Source of the DNA: Tubulanus polymorphus
Lineage: Eukaryota; Nemertea; Palaeonemertea; Tubulaniformes; Tubulanidae
Assembly: GCF_964204645.1 (NCBI RefSeq)
Contig: NC_134034.1
Location: 8,115,414-8,179,413, forward strand
Length of the DNA: 64,000 nt
Reading direction: 5' to 3'
Position numbers and translations under genes: made by a program. The notes beneath the pieces were generated by a model. That model saw only the letters and a list, made by a program, of their open reading frames with translations. It did no database searches and was not told the origin of the DNA. Of this stretch, positions 25,345 to 36,403 are shown one piece after another. The stretch's first letter is position 1; each line of letters opens with the position of its first letter.

Positions 25345-26094
25345 GCGGTTAGACCGAAATTATCGAAAGTTGAATGACAGTGTGGCATGTGTTTATTCAT
25401 TTACTGCATAGCGAATGTGATATAACTGAATTATTTCCGAAAACAAGTCAAAACAACATAATTTAAGACCTGATTTAGCGATATGAATGGTGGGTTTGAA
25501 TTGCTTTGCCTTCTTATCTGTCACTACAATATGTGTTTGTGCATGAAAACAGTTTCTTCAATAATTTTGATAGAACATTGCACAGGCGTTTACAACATTT
25601 CTTGATGGTGGCCAGACTCTATATTTCGAGATGATACGAACGAACTTAATATTTTAGCGTAATTTAGCAACTCGTGATATTTGGTCATTAATTAGTTAGC
25701 TAGCAATGGAATGGAATACAGAAGCACCAGTAACATATATCTTCTCTCTTTTTAAGTATTGAAAATTACGACGTTCATGGAAAACCATAAACTAGATATA
25801 TATATGATGGTAGATCTGAACTATTGAAGATTCAAGTTATTGTAAACAATTTGCTTTTTATTTTCCAAATAAATAAAACATGTAATTTTATATGAAGTGT
25901 TACCTCTCCATCTCATGGTTCTTTGTTATTACCCTCTCCATTTCAAAGGCAAAATTCAATGTTGTCACGGGGATTGATTGTTAAGATTTACATTGTGAGA
26001 CTTAAGCTCTTGATGAGATCTTCCTGATCAGTTACTTATTGGGACCAGGTTAGCAGCCATATCTTGTGTGAAAGCGTATTTCACTTTATACCTT

Positions 26095-26150
26095 TTGCTT
26101 CTCAGATTATCATGTCGGTGAGCATCTGGGCCATTGGTCCCTTACAATAA
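26095..26150 (+). repeat. palindrome-ended repeat terminus
   Basis: GGGCCATTGGTCCC (26128-26141) followed by TTAC resembles the terminus at 58935-58947 (GGACCATTGGTCC followed by TTTATT). This is the 3' end of another hairpin-type repeat, preceded by GGTGAGCATCTG. The left boundary is not resolved. Confidence 0.45.
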
Positions 26151-26459
26151 ATGTCTTTAGTAGTCGTTTGTAATGACTTTTTTCGGTAGGTCATTGTGAA
26201 TGATGTTTGAAATATTCTGGCCTGGGCCGAAGTATTTATGCAGATTATGATAAGTGTTTTCTAGTGTGTTGGTTTTAGAGCCTGGTTAATTAAAATATTA
26301 TTGTCTTAATTCCCTGTGTTTGTTGTCTGTACTTAATGTTTTGTTACAAAGATTTTGATATATTTATCCGAAATTGGAAAAATTTAAGAATTGTACCACA
26401 ACAGAGGCAATATAAAAGAATTTATGATGACCCTTTTACTATGTAAAGATAATTTAGTT

Positions 26460-26800
26460 TGGCGCCAAAGATTTATAATATTTTGAATCATCAGTACTCT
26501 CATTCCAAGATAAGTTTTCCAAGATCCAATCCGCATACACCTAGGTTTATCCTAATTAATTTTTGCACCTGATGCTCATTTAAAAAGTTGTTAAGACTTG
26601 ATTCAATGATTTTAAGTTGGTTAGACATGGTGTGGTGTCATTTGCGTATTGTTTGAGTTTAATTTCTATTTCATCTGGTAGTTTTATTCTTTTGATATTG
26701 TTGTTTTCACGTATTTTAATTGCTAGTGGTTCTGCTGCTATTATGTAGCGTATGGCACTCATGGAGCAACCCTGTCTTACAACTCTTTCTAAAGTGAGGG
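26460..26800 (-). pseudogene. LINE reverse-transcriptase fragment
   Basis: On the minus strand the translation includes a RQGCSMSAIRYIIAAEPLA stretch, then IRENNNIKRIKLPDEIEIK and QYANDTT. These correspond to the region between the GCPLS motif and the YADD catalytic box of L1/Tx1-type reverse transcriptases. The catalytic box reads YAND here, so one of the essential aspartates is lost. Only about 100 residues survive. This is intronic debris in antisense to ZSWIM2. Confidence 0.65.
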
Positions 26801-27147
26801 GTTTAGTTAAAAAGCCATTACTTTTAATTCTGGATTTTGTATTCTTTGTTGTTAATGGCTAGATTTGCATCTGCTAGCTCCAGAAAGAGTTATCCATTCT
26901 TTTTCCCTCAAATGATGTTCACACTCACTCTAGGTGTACTGCCTCATCTAGTTACTTGAGTAAGACAACCCTCCTAGATAGTAAATGAAAACAAATTCAT
27001 TGACGGATCAGGTGATTAGATTGTCTGATTAAAGGCCTTGGCTTATTGACTGGGATATAGGCCTGTGGTATTTCATCGCAAGTTTCAGTGGCAATAGAAA
27101 CATCTTATCTACATTCATATTCTAATACTGTTTGTGCACATTTTCAG

Positions 27148-27364
27148 TAACCTGGCAGTTGGGCCTTGTTGAGCGTGAAATTGGTGATTTACTACAAGGA
27201 ATCATGACTCAACAAATTGCTAAGGCAGATAGACCAACAAGTGCAATTTATACAGGAGCAGACAACAAACAAGCTTTACAGCAACGAGAAATTTTGATAG
27301 ATGATGTTTGCCCAATCTGTCAAGACGAGTTACTAGATAAACATGAACCAGTGACCTACTGCAA
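27148..27364 (+). CDS. ZSWIM2: ZSWIM2-type E3 ligase, exon with first half of RING
   Basis: The acceptor TTTTCAG precedes 217 bp ending at TGCAA before GTAAGA. With the G left by the SWIM exon the first codon is Val, and the frame reads QLGLVEREIGDLLQG, a segment conserved after the SWIM domain in this family, then a variable linker and DDVCPICQDELL, the first CxxC of the RING. It ends HEPVTYC plus two bases, in the middle of the RING. The next exon supplies the completing base for Lys and continues with YGCGNS. Confidence 0.92.
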
Positions 27365-28288
27365 GTAAGAAATCCACATGTTGCCTTTTTAATGCCTTCA
27401 AAAATTTCACAGTCTAAAATTTAAGCAATGATAACTATTGAACATCATATCTGTTATGGCAGGCGCACAAAAAGATGTTAGGCCTATTCAGAATATGCGG
27501 GCACAATGCATGATAAAATTTTCTCAGTGACACATACATGCTGCATGTACGATAACCTAATCCTGTAACTCCCAATGCTGTCTTCACCGTCTTGCCTAAT
27601 ATGGTTGTCATGTGGTGTGGTATCACTTAACTCCATAAACTCCCATTATTTTGATTTTTTTATGCCAAATTATGTATTATTATTAAATCCAGACACAGAT
27701 TCAAAGAAATATCACCAAAACTTTTACCATATCCAACTCAGATTCCACTCGAGTCAGATGAAATTTTCAAGTCCAATTGATAACGCTTAGGTAGATTCTA
27801 CTGTAATTGTTCCCAAATAATTGATTGTAAACCTAGATCTGATTCAAATTTATCATCAGAAGATCATGAGTCGCTTTACTGATCTCTCTTGCTACTCACA
27901 ACTAGGCCTCTGACAAAAATCACCACTAAACGTGCTATGTGCCAACACATTCGCTGGCGACTACAAGTATAACTCGAATTGTACTACCAATCCTGTTGCC
28001 TGTGCCACTACAACTATACTGCTAGCTGATTCTTTGTATTCACTGTTTTCAATATCTCGCACACAGGACTGTTATACTTTCTGATAGGTTGGCAATGTGA
28101 ATAAACTCTGCTTCATTCTCAATGCTCATTGTTCAATTATGAGCAAAGGCTTACTAGGTATTAGCTCTGGTGTCCACCTACAGATATACTCATATTGGCA
28201 ATTGCAGGCAGCTCCATATTATCACGGTGGGAGTGAACATGTTGAATAAATTCCACTAATGTGATAGATGAACAAGAATATGCAACCC
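27365..28288. other. intron sequence without recognised features
   Basis: Part of the 2-kb intron that splits the first RING. No coding similarity is seen on either strand; the remainder of the intron is the repeat at 28289-29314. Confidence 0.4.
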
Positions 28289-29314
28289 AAGAATATATGG
28301 GAAGTTTTGAAGATGCTTCAATATAATGTCTTTATGTGTTACAAATGTATCTACCCTAGACACATCTTCAGCCCAAAAACTGGCCCTGTTAGATTCAAGA
28401 TGGCCGACTGGCAGCCATTGTTGTTCGTCAAAATCAGCACTTTTTACACATATTTCAAGTTTTCGAGGGAAATTTTGAAGACACTTTGATCAATTATCTG
28501 GATCTTTCATATGTATTTGTATCCACCAAGGGCCCATCAGCATAAGAAAAATTGGGTTGATCGGACGCAAGATGGCCGTCCTGTGACCTTTTTTGGGCCC
28601 AAAAATGTCAATTTTGGCCAGAATTCTGAGTCCTGCAAAGTTGCAACTCATAACGTGTTCTATGATTTTGGTGAGTTTCAAAGTCATTGGTTTTTGTATA
28701 TGGCCACCAGTGGGCATTGAATAATACAGTGACTTAGTATTTCGATATAATATTCGTATCAATGCATATTTTGTTACCACAATCAATTGCAAAGTTGTAG
28801 CCCATGACATGGTCTATGATTGTGGTGAGTTTCAAGGTCATAAGTTATTCTATATGGTCACCAAGGGGCGTTGTATAGTAGAATAACTTAGTATTTCCTT
28901 TTATATTGGTACCTAGTCATATTTTGTTACCATAATCAATTGCTAAATTGTAGCTCATGACATGGTCTATGATTGTGGTGATTGATATTAAATTGGTACC
29001 GAGGCATATATTGTCATCACAACCAATTGCAAAATTGTAGCTGCTGACATGTTCTATGAAACATATGTTTATTCCTGAAGATGACTATTAGGATATAGTC
29101 GAAACGTTGAAATAAACTACTATCTCGAAGTTACATTTTCGGACATTTTATTATCAGCGTGGGATTCTGTCTACATGTTCTATGAAAGTTGTGAGTGTCA
29201 ATGTCATTGGTTTTAGTATATGGTTACCAGGGGGCGTTGAATATTGAAATTGTTAGATTGTTGAGCATTTGAAACCACTTTCCAAGTGGGCATGGTGTCC
29301 CTGGACCCCTAGTT
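28289..29314 (+). repeat. copy of the TGGGAC-hairpin family (5' truncated), with internal insertion
   Basis: This matches the copies at 34157 and 54194 (shared AGACACATCTTCAGCCCAAAA, CAAGATGGCCG and GGTGAGTTTCAA) and ends GGACCCCTAGTT at 29314. The 3' half is built of diverged units of about 100-190 bp, each carrying CAATTGCAAAGTTGTAGC or a variant, GTCTATGATTGTGGTGAG and an ACCAGGGGGCGTTGAATA-type word. A 112-bp foreign segment (29061-29172) interrupts it. Confidence 0.72.
29061..29172 (+). mobile_element. 112-bp Penelope-terminus-like insertion with hammerhead-like hairpin
   Basis: The 14-bp sequence ACATGTTCTATGAA flanks the segment on both sides (29047-29060 and 29173-29186), and the uninterrupted form is seen in paralogous repeat copies. 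Inside lie CTGAAGA (29075-29081), a T, a 6-bp stem GACTAT/ATAGTC around the loop TAGGAT, then GAAAC (29101-29105). An outer 7-bp stem pairs GTTTATT (29067-29073) with AATAAAC (29111-29117). The same core is found downstream of the Penelope-like ORF at 43457-43487. It has no coding capacity, so it was mobilised in trans. Confidence 0.75.
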
Positions 29315-29377
29315 GGAGCTAAGATTATGAATAGATATCATTTTATGCTTATGCTCAATGTTAATTGTTTTTTTTAG

Positions 29378-29620
29378 ATATGGCTGTGGAAATAGCATTC
29401 ATATAAAATGTATGAAAGTTTGGGCAGACCACCAGAGGTCTACTGGCGAAACGATTGTTAAGTGCCCGTTTTGTCGCGAGGACTTTGGACCATTCGATAT
29501 GTTAAAGAAAGAATTGGCAAATTCATCATCAAATGTCACAAGAACCGAACGTTTAAATGTTCATTTAGGAATTGTTTGCAAGAAGTGTCATGTTTGTCCT
29601 ATATTGGGGAAATGTTACAA
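29378..29620 (+). CDS. ZSWIM2: ZSWIM2-type E3 ligase, exon with second half of RING
   Basis: The acceptor TTTTTAG precedes 243 bp ending at TACAA before GTAAGA. The translation begins YGCGNSIHIKCMKVWADHQ and carries CPFCRED, which completes the C3HC4-like RING started in the previous exon; this module recruits the E2 enzyme. It continues to an ERLNVHLGIVCKKC segment ending ILGKCYK, where the ZZ finger begins. It leaves two bases of a codon. Splicing directly to the exon at 32208 would run into a TGA, but the exon at 32045 fits exactly. Confidence 0.93.
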
Positions 29621-30402
29621 GTAAGATGATCATAATGACAAACTTTCTAATGGGTTGGGGTGAGCCATTGTTATCCGTCTGTTCATTCGTGCATCTGTCA
29701 ACTTATTTTTCAAATTGCTACTAGTCCTACAATTTTAATGAGATAAATTCCAAATTTGGAATGAATATTCTATAGACCAAGACCTAAAGCTACAGAGCCC
29801 TTTTTTGGATATGTCCCCCAGGGATGAGGCTTCTATTTTTTCAAATTGTTACTTGTCCTACAGTTTTAATCAGATCAATTCCAAATTTAGTATGAACATT
29901 CTATGGAACAATACCTACAAAGAACAGAGCCTATTACTATACAAATGGAGCAAATTTAAATAACACGGTTTCCAGAGCTAAGGCTCTTTGACTGTGCAAC
30001 TGAGCATATATTCATAGAAATCATTCATTGAAGCATTATCCATTCTCAAAATTCTACGAAGCTAAATTTTGAAAAAGGGCCTCGTTAAAATTTATATGAG
30101 TTCTTTCGCAAAAAAATCTGAACGCAAAAATATCAGTTTTAAAAAGCCAATCAGAAGCAAAGACTCCTCTATGATTGGCTTAGCCGCAAGGATCAGCAGA
30201 TGTTCGCATGAACCCGGGGTATCGTCTACTGTTTACTTCCGGGTTTTATTTTAAGATTTAAGATTGTATTTCAAGATCGATTTCTGTGAAATCTTTAGTT
30301 GATTTGGTTTTTGGGAGGAATGTTTTTATTTGCACTACAGAAAATATCATTGACAATTATGCAAAGTCTGGGAAAAATGGCTTTTTTTCAAATCGGATGG
30401 AT

Positions 30403-31258
30403 CAGGGGCGGATCCAGGCCCAAATTAAAGGGTTAGCACCGATTCAAGAGGACACCTGTCCGGATTTGTATTACAACAACGAGGCGAGCACCGAAAGGTG
30501 CGAAGGGGGTTTGGGGGTCCTCCCCTAAGAAATGTTTTGAAATTTAAAGCCCTATCAGAACACCTGAGCCAAAAAATACCCTTTTCTGAATTTTAGGCAA
30601 TAACATACCACTATTAGTATTTATTGCAATCTGAAAGTGTCCTTTTTGTGACAATTTTTCTGGAGTCATGTTTTTGAGCCCTTTTCTGAATTTTTGGTAA
30701 TTTAATGTACCCTTTGCAATACAATGTGCCTTTTGGAATTTGTTGGCATTTTGAACATGCTGATAGTCATTGAGTCGTGCACTTTAGAGTACTTCAGTAA
30801 TATGATTGAATTCACCCTCACTTCAAAGATTAATTCTGCCCTTTTCAAACTATTTTTGAATTTTTGGCAAATTAACGTGCCCTTTTGACAATATAACGTG
30901 CCCTTTTTCGCAAAATAATGTGCCCTTTTTGACAATATAACATGCCCTTTTTGACAATATAACATCCTCTTTTTGGCAATATAATCTGCCCTATTTGGCA
31001 ATTGATTCAATATAATGTGCCCTTTTTTGTAATTTATTCAACATAAAGTGCCTTTTTTCGCAAATGTTTCAATATAATATGTCTTTTTTGGCAATTTATT
31101 CAAATTCTAATTCATTATATAGGTCCAGACGTCGGATTTCGCGGGCGCTGTAGCAGACCAGACAGTATTTTTATGAGAACTTTTTTTTTAAAAGGACATT
31201 TTAACAAATTTTAAGTTGTCACACATGCCGCAGGTGCGATCCCATGTGTCTGCCCCTG
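30403..31258. mobile_element. hAT-like non-autonomous element with 5-bp target duplication
   Basis: The ends are CAGGGGCGGATCCAGG on the left and TGTCTGCCCCTG on the right, inverted with mismatches. TGGAT flanks both sides (30398-30402 and 31259-31263), and the uninserted sequence of the host repeat at 24144-25014 reads ATGGATGACC. CAGGGGCGGATC is a common hAT terminus. The interior has no transposase; it holds a degenerate tandem repeat of about 22 bp. Confidence 0.75.
30860..31100. repeat. degenerate repeat of about 22 bp inside the hAT-like element
   Basis: Repeated words of the form TGCCCTTTTTGACAATATAA (with GCAAAATAATG and GGCAATATAA variants) occur about ten times. The repeat lies wholly within the 30403-31258 element, so the minisatellite may have grown during or after transposition. 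Confidence 0.7.
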
Positions 31259-32044
31259 TGGATTACCTTGATATGCTAATTAGCCATGTGCACAAACTGC
31301 AAATTCAATCAAATTTTATTCTGCAATTCAATTTTACTTTACGGAACAAATTAAATCCAATCAAATCCAATTCAATTTTGTTTTATTTAGCAAATATCAG
31401 AGTTAATTCAATTCTATTCCACATTCAAATTAATAAGACCAAGGGAAAGGATTTATCTGAGGTATTTGTTCCTGCCAGCTCCAGTCACTGTCTGTGCTAT
31501 TTATGAAAACACAATTGTATTGTGTAAATTATAGGTATTGATTCTGAGCTGGGAGTGTATTTTGACAAATATTACCCACAGAATGCATCATTTGCCATTT
31601 TATGAAAAGCTTACAGGCTGGCCATAGTGCACCTTGGGGCTCTTGTTTAGATTTGGCCATCAGGGGGTGCCCCTGGGTACGTGGCTTCTATTTCTTCAAA
31701 TCAAACAGCTCAGCTCTATTAGCCGATAGGCTCCTTATCATTGATTTATCATTATAGGCCTAGGCCTATTTCATGATTGAAATTTGTTTTGTATTTTGTT
31801 ATTTTCATATGTATGTTATGGAAAGTCTCAATCATTAGCTTGTTGCTGGCAACTTACTCTGTCTTACTTAGTCATAATGGAATTGCTGCATTTAATTATG
31901 AAAAAATAAACATACGTATACAAGGCCTATGTTGAGGTTTTGGCCCAAGAGTAGCGAGCTTATCACCAATTAGATGATATCATCAACCATATGCTTAACC
32001 TGTACATTACCAATACACTAATTTGGGTCCACAATCTTTTGTAG

Positions 32045-32129
32045 ATGTCATATATGTGCTGAATATTATCTATGTCAATCCTGCTTTAACACTCAAGTTC
32101 ACAGTGATCATAGTTTTCAGTTCAGACAG
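32045..32129 (+). CDS. ZSWIM2: ZSWIM2-type E3 ligase, ZZ zinc-finger exon
   Basis: An 85-bp exon between the acceptor TTTTGTAG and the donor GTTTGT. Its first base completes the Lys codon left by the previous exon, and it reads CHICAEYYLCQSCF followed by HSDHSFQFRQ. This is the ZZ-type finger that follows the first RING in ZSWIM2 (C-x2-C, then C-x2-C, then a His pair). It ends in phase 0 and joins the exon at 32208 across a 78-bp intron. It is too short to be found without its neighbours' phases. Confidence 0.88.
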
Positions 32130-32207
32130 GTTTGTCACATCAATGTCAAATTATCAATTTGCGCATTTTTTATACTATATTCAAATTTTCTCTCACCGCT
32201 TTTCCAG

Positions 32208-32335
32208 AAAACAACTCAGAGATGGCGGCCTGCACCACGAAGTGGTGTTCCAGCATTGCCTGAAGCTGTTGCACAGGATCTGATGAATCGAGACCTTACG
32301 AATAATGATTATGATTTGTTGTTGCAATTAGATTG
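32208..32335 (+). CDS. ZSWIM2: ZSWIM2-type E3 ligase, linker exon between ZZ and second RING
   Basis: The acceptor TTTCCAG precedes 128 bp, then the donor GTTAGT. The frame reads KTTQRWRPAPR, at the place where family members have a basic KWRS-type segment after the ZZ finger, then a helical stretch ending NDYDLLLQLD plus two bases. The exon at 57520 supplies the third base, leaving an open frame across a 25-kb intron. This is the least conserved part, so the assignment leans on position, splice sites and phase. Confidence 0.82.
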
Positions 32336-32439
32336 GTTAGTAGAATGTTCATACATAATTGTGATAGTGTGATATCCTATCAGCCAAAACCCATTGTAAA
32401 AATTTCAACTATTATCATATTTTTGAGTAGGCGTAAATT

Positions 32440-32948
32440 GAATGAAATCCCGGCCATTTTCTCCACATCCAGAGGGGTTTGGAACGTTCAAAGATCTGTC
32501 GATGCTGAACAAGTACCTTGATTGTCAAAAGTTCAAAAAGACCACTCCAAAGGAGATCATTCAAGGGCTACGCCCAGGTCAATGGGCAGCATCCATAGAT
32601 CTAAAATGCTTATTTCCAGGTCCCTATCCACCCGCGCAACAGGAAATGTCTCTGGGTAAAGTGGAAGGGGCAAGTGTATCAGTTCCTTTCTCTGCCCTTC
32701 GGGCTCAGCTCGGCACCCAGGTCCTCACCAAACTAGTCAGGGCCGTTCAAAAGAAGTTGCAAGGGGTAGGGCTTTACGTCTACCTGGACGAATGGCTGAT
32801 ATTAGGGGCCTCTCACCAGGAGTGTTGCCGCGGGGTCGAACTGACCCTTGGCATGATACAAGACCTTGGCTTCAGAGTAAACACACAGAAGTCCCAGCTT
32901 TCTCTGTCTCAGGAGTTCACGTGCCTCGGTATGGACTTTGATCTGTGA
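32440..32948 (+). pseudogene. DIRS-type reverse-transcriptase fragment
   Basis: A 168-codon frame shares IIQGLRPGQWAASIDLK with the DIRS RT at 62160 (same motif order), then QDLGFRVNTQKSQLSLSQEF and the ending CLGMDFDL. The polymerase box reads YLDEWLI rather than YLDDWLI, so a catalytic aspartate is replaced, and the segment after SIDLK is scrambled. It starts about 100 bp downstream of a ZSWIM2 exon, in the sense orientation. Confidence 0.75.
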
Positions 32949-34156
32949 CAGGGACTGGTTCCAGTGCTTCATCTAGCATTAAAAAAGGGCAGGGTGCTGA
33001 TTTCAAATAAGGGCATTTTTGTGCATGATTCCATTGGAGCAAGGGCACATAATAACGCACTCACGTCTGTTTTGGGGGCAAACTGCAATGTTCCCTATTG
33101 CATAGAATCGAGGTACCCCCTTCTACGATTGAGGACTAGAAACTATGTTTAACTCTGATTTTGCCATGAGTGACACACTTGACCACAGTACATCCTTACA
33201 CCTATGCCTGTCAATGAACAAAACCAGTTGCAGACAAAAAATAGCAGAAAAAAGCAATCTCAAAAAGCAAATAATACAGCGAAAAAGAGCCAGCAATAAT
33301 GTATAGGCCTACATGAAATTGCATATTTTTTATCTTAGAAATATCAAATTAATTGATTTAAATTGATAGTGTTAGTGATTGGCAAATAGCTGTTAATAAT
33401 TGGTAATGAGCCAGCTTAAGAACTCATTATTGCTATTGGCTACTCAAACTAATTGTCTCTGCGAGTCTCTCTGTGAGTTCACCGAACAAAGTTTTTCACC
33501 TTGTATATATAAAATTTGTCTAATAGTCTAGATAAAAAGATCCAGAGCATCACGATGTGTTCAAAACGAATCGAATATACACTACCAGCTTTACAATGGT
33601 AGTCGCTAGAATGATTGGCAGTAGTTTGGAAGTCAGCCAATATCGTGGAAACTTAAACTAGGCCACGCGTCTGAGGCACGTTTTCACACGATGCACACTG
33701 ACTGCAGTACATTTGAATATAACCACTGATCACATGAGCTACTATCGTTGATATCATACAAGATATTTCATAGCCGTCGCATATCCTTACTAACAGTCGG
33801 GTGCGACGGCTTATTTTGAAAGCCCTGACTCATTACTTGTGACTGACAAGGGAAGGAGGGTGGACCTACGGCAAGTGATGAGGGCACAAGGGCGAGCATT
33901 GAACACATCTGAAGGGCACAAGGGCGGCTATTTTCGGGGGCGGGGCGGACCGCCCCTCTATTTTTGGCTAGATGAAGCACTGGGTTCACCCCACCTGAGC
34001 CAGAGTACTGAAGCTGCGCCAGGCTCTTCATCCTCTGTTACAGGGAGTTCCCCATTCCGCTCGGTATTGGAGCCGGGTGCTGGGTTAAATCAGCTCTATC
34101 AGAAAAAAATCTGGAAATATTTTGCCATTCTACTTCGTCTAATAAACGATTTTTAG
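32949..34156. other. intron sequence with hAT-like remnants, no gene
   Basis: GGGCAGGGTGC, AAGGGCACATAA and, near 33880-33960, AGGGCACAAGGGCG and GGGGCGGGGCGGACCGCCCC recall hAT element ends and simple GC repeats. No TIR pair with target duplication was established. The open frame 33839-34156 has biased composition and no recognisable domain. Confidence 0.35.
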
Positions 34157-35370
34157 CCCACTTGGGACTTTAGTCCCAGCGGGCTATTGCGTTCACTTTT
34201 CGTCCGTCGTCCGTCCGTCCGTAGACGGAATCCAGTTATTTTGGGAAGTTTTTAAGACGCTTCAATATAATGTCTTGATATTTGGGTTACACATGTATCT
34301 ACCCTAGACACATCTTCAGCCCAAAAAATTGTTGTTCACCACAATCAGCACTTTTTACACATTTTTGAGCTTTTTGAGGGAAATTTTGAAGACGCTTTGA
34401 TATATTACCTTGATCTTTCGGATATATGTGAATCCCCCCAGGGCCCATCAGCATAACGAAAAATTGGGTCGATCGGACTCAAGATGGCCGTGCTATGACC
34501 TTTTTAGTGCCCAAAAATGTTAATTTTGGCCCGAATTCCTGTAGCTTCCTACTGGTTTGCCATTTCTCATTACAATTTGTGATGGGTATTCTTTGGAAAG
34601 GGATGTTTTATACCTGAGACAGGTATTTTTGATCAGCCAATTATGACGCAATTGGGGGCCATCTTGGGGTCACCAGTACTCATTCGTAAGTGGGAAAAAG
34701 TTTTTCGACATTATATTGATACCTAAGCGTATTTTGCAACCACGATCAATTAGAGTTGTAGCTCATAACCTTTTCTATGATTGTGGTGAGTTTCAAAGTA
34801 ATTGGATTTTGTATATGGCCACCAGGGGGCGTTGAATAATACAATATCTTAGTATTTCTTTATTATATTCGTACCTATGCATATTTTGTAACCACAATCA
34901 ATTGGAAAGTTGTAGCTCATAACATCATCTATGATTGTTGTGAGTTTTAAGGACAGTAGTTATTCTATATGGTCACCAGGGGGCGTTGAATAGTAGAATA
35001 ACTTAGTATTTCCTTATTATATTGGTACCTAGGCATATTTTGTTACAATGATCAATTGCAAAGTTGTAGTTCATGACATGTTCTATGATTGTGGTGAGTT
35101 TCGAGGTCATTGGGTTTTGAATATGGTCACCAGGGGGCATTGAATAGGAGAATAACTAAGTATTTCCATATTAAATTGGTAACGAGGCATATTTTGTTAT
35201 CACAATTGACTACAAAATCGTAGCTGCTGACATGTTCTATGTTTGTGCTGAGTTTCAAGGACATTGGTTTTTGTATATGGTCACCAGGGGCGTTGAATAT
35301 TGAAATTGTTAGATTGTTGAGCATTTGGAACCACTTCCAAAGTGGACATGGTGTCCCTGGACCCCTAGTT
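34157..35370 (+). repeat. full-length copy of the TGGGAC-hairpin family
   Basis: The 5' end holds the hairpin TGGGACTTTAGTCCCA (34163-34178), then GCTATTGCGTTCAC and a CCGTCCGTCC microsatellite. The body has diverged units of about 190 bp (GTTGTAGCTCATAAC-type, GTGGTGAGTTTCAA and CACCAGGGGGCGTTGAATA-type words). The 3' end is GGACATGGTGTCC then CTGGACCCCTAGTT. No ORF. Other copies: 28289-29314, 36404-36901, 54194-55394, fragments at 57414 and 59425, and a 70-bp copy at 25275. Confidence 0.8.
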
Positions 35371-35413
35371 ACTTAAATTCTTTCTGTAATTAATCATGAG
35401 CGATAGTTTATTC

Positions 35414-35575
35414 AGCATACACTCGCGTAATGCTGAAAAACTGGCCCGCAGATACTCGGAAACGTTGCTATGACGTCATCACCTATTCATTAGCATAGCA
35501 AAACAATGTAGGTGGCGCCATGTTACGGGCCGCATAGCTTTTTTTCAGTATTACGCTAGCGTAAAATATTGCTGA
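35414..35575. repeat. inverted-repeat element of about 160 bp
   Basis: The left arm (CAGCATACACTCGCGTAATG, then CTGAAAAACTGGCCCG) is an imperfect inverse of the right arm (GGGCCGCATAGC, then TTCAGTATTACGC and AATATTGCTG). The arms of about 45 bp enclose about 70 bp. No clear target duplication. Probably a small MITE or foldback element. Confidence 0.5.
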
Positions 35576-36403
35576 TAGATGAAAACACAACTTTGTGCCA
35601 ATTCATGATTTATTTGTGAATGCAAATTCCTTACTGAACAAATTGTTGTAAGCGTTCCAAACCCAAGCGCAAAACGCGCTTTGGTTAACTGCAAAAATTC
35701 AGGGCTCGACCCGTAATGCTTGATATGCTGATCGTCATCGAATGAGGTTGTGCCACATTGAAAATAGCCATTACCTTCCAAAATACAATAGTCGTTCATG
35801 GGTTCAAGATCGGAATAAGTGCTTGGAAAATGCTTCTACTTTCTAAAATTTTCTGAAATATTATAGCTTGGTGCTGGCAACACTGCTTCACAGTTGCCCG
35901 CTGCAGAGATTTTGGAAGACCTTTTGGGCTGCCTTAAAGAGCAAATGCCATCAGAATGGAATATTGTGTAAAAGTCATTTTCAAATTTGATGTATTCACA
36001 AATATTTAGTATGGAACTGGTTTGAATTTTAGTTCAGTCATTACTGAGAAATACGACTTTTAAATCAGCAATTTAAGCACATCCTCGCTGTTATTGTTTA
36101 TGTAAGCAGGTGCGTATTTCTGACGTCATCTCTGACAAATGCTCGCGGCTTCCAGTCATTTCATGCAATATCTTATAGTTTTGGGAGTGGTTTGAATTAA
36201 AAAACTATTACCATTGTATACAGTTGCTACCGTTGTATATGACATGATTATGGTATATAAGTGAGTTGCGCTGAAGGTCTGTGAATACGGTAAACAAATG
36301 ATAGATAATATAAATAGCGCCACCGCGGGTTGTATGTGAACTATACGCACGGAGTGAAGGATAAATAAATGACTAATTTATGGCTAATTCTAGCTACTTA
36401 TTA
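35576..36403. other. intron sequence without recognised gene
   Basis: Short unrelated open frames only. ACGTCATC-containing sequence near 35470 and 36120 is the only repeated word noticed. Confidence 0.35.

Larger units (their letters stand above)
29933..31647 (+). repeat. copy of the GGCC-hairpin family interrupted by a hAT-like element
   Basis: This is homologous to 24144-25014 on both sides of the inserted segment 30403-31258. The 5' hairpin is mostly lost here (only GAGCCTATT remains). The 3' end is intact with ACCTTGGGGCTCTTGTT at 31647. It sits inside the repeat that starts at 29648. Confidence 0.72.
29648..31760 (+). repeat. outer repeat with internal duplication, host of nested insertions
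   Basis: The left part (29648-29932) contains CCGTCTGTTCATTCGTGCAT and two diverged copies of a unit of about 140 bp (AAATTGCTACTAGTCCTAC and AAATTGTTACTTGTCCTAC). The sequence resumes at 31648 with GGGTGCCCCTGGGTACGTGGC, which matches the internal GTCCCCCAGGGATGAGGC word. The interval 29933-31647 is therefore a later insertion into this repeat. Right boundary uncertain. Confidence 0.5.

Noticed and set aside
29620-32208. Direct splice of the ZSWIM2 RING exon to the 32208 exon
   Set aside because: Phases conflict and the joined frame hits a TGA; the ZZ exon at 32045-32129 resolves the phase exactly.
33839-34156. 105-codon ORF near 34 kb
   Set aside because: Low-complexity Gly/Ser/Pro-biased translation over GC repeats and a hairpin-repeat boundary; no domain or splice support.
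34157-35370. Canonical Helitron
   Set aside because: The CTAG-T ending and nearby hairpin are suggestive, but there is no TC start, other families in the group end CTTGTT, and no A-T target pattern could be shown from five flanks.
35470-36130. CRE-like ACGTCA words as a promoter
   Set aside because: Single short words in intronic repeat-rich DNA, with no nearby transcript start evidence.
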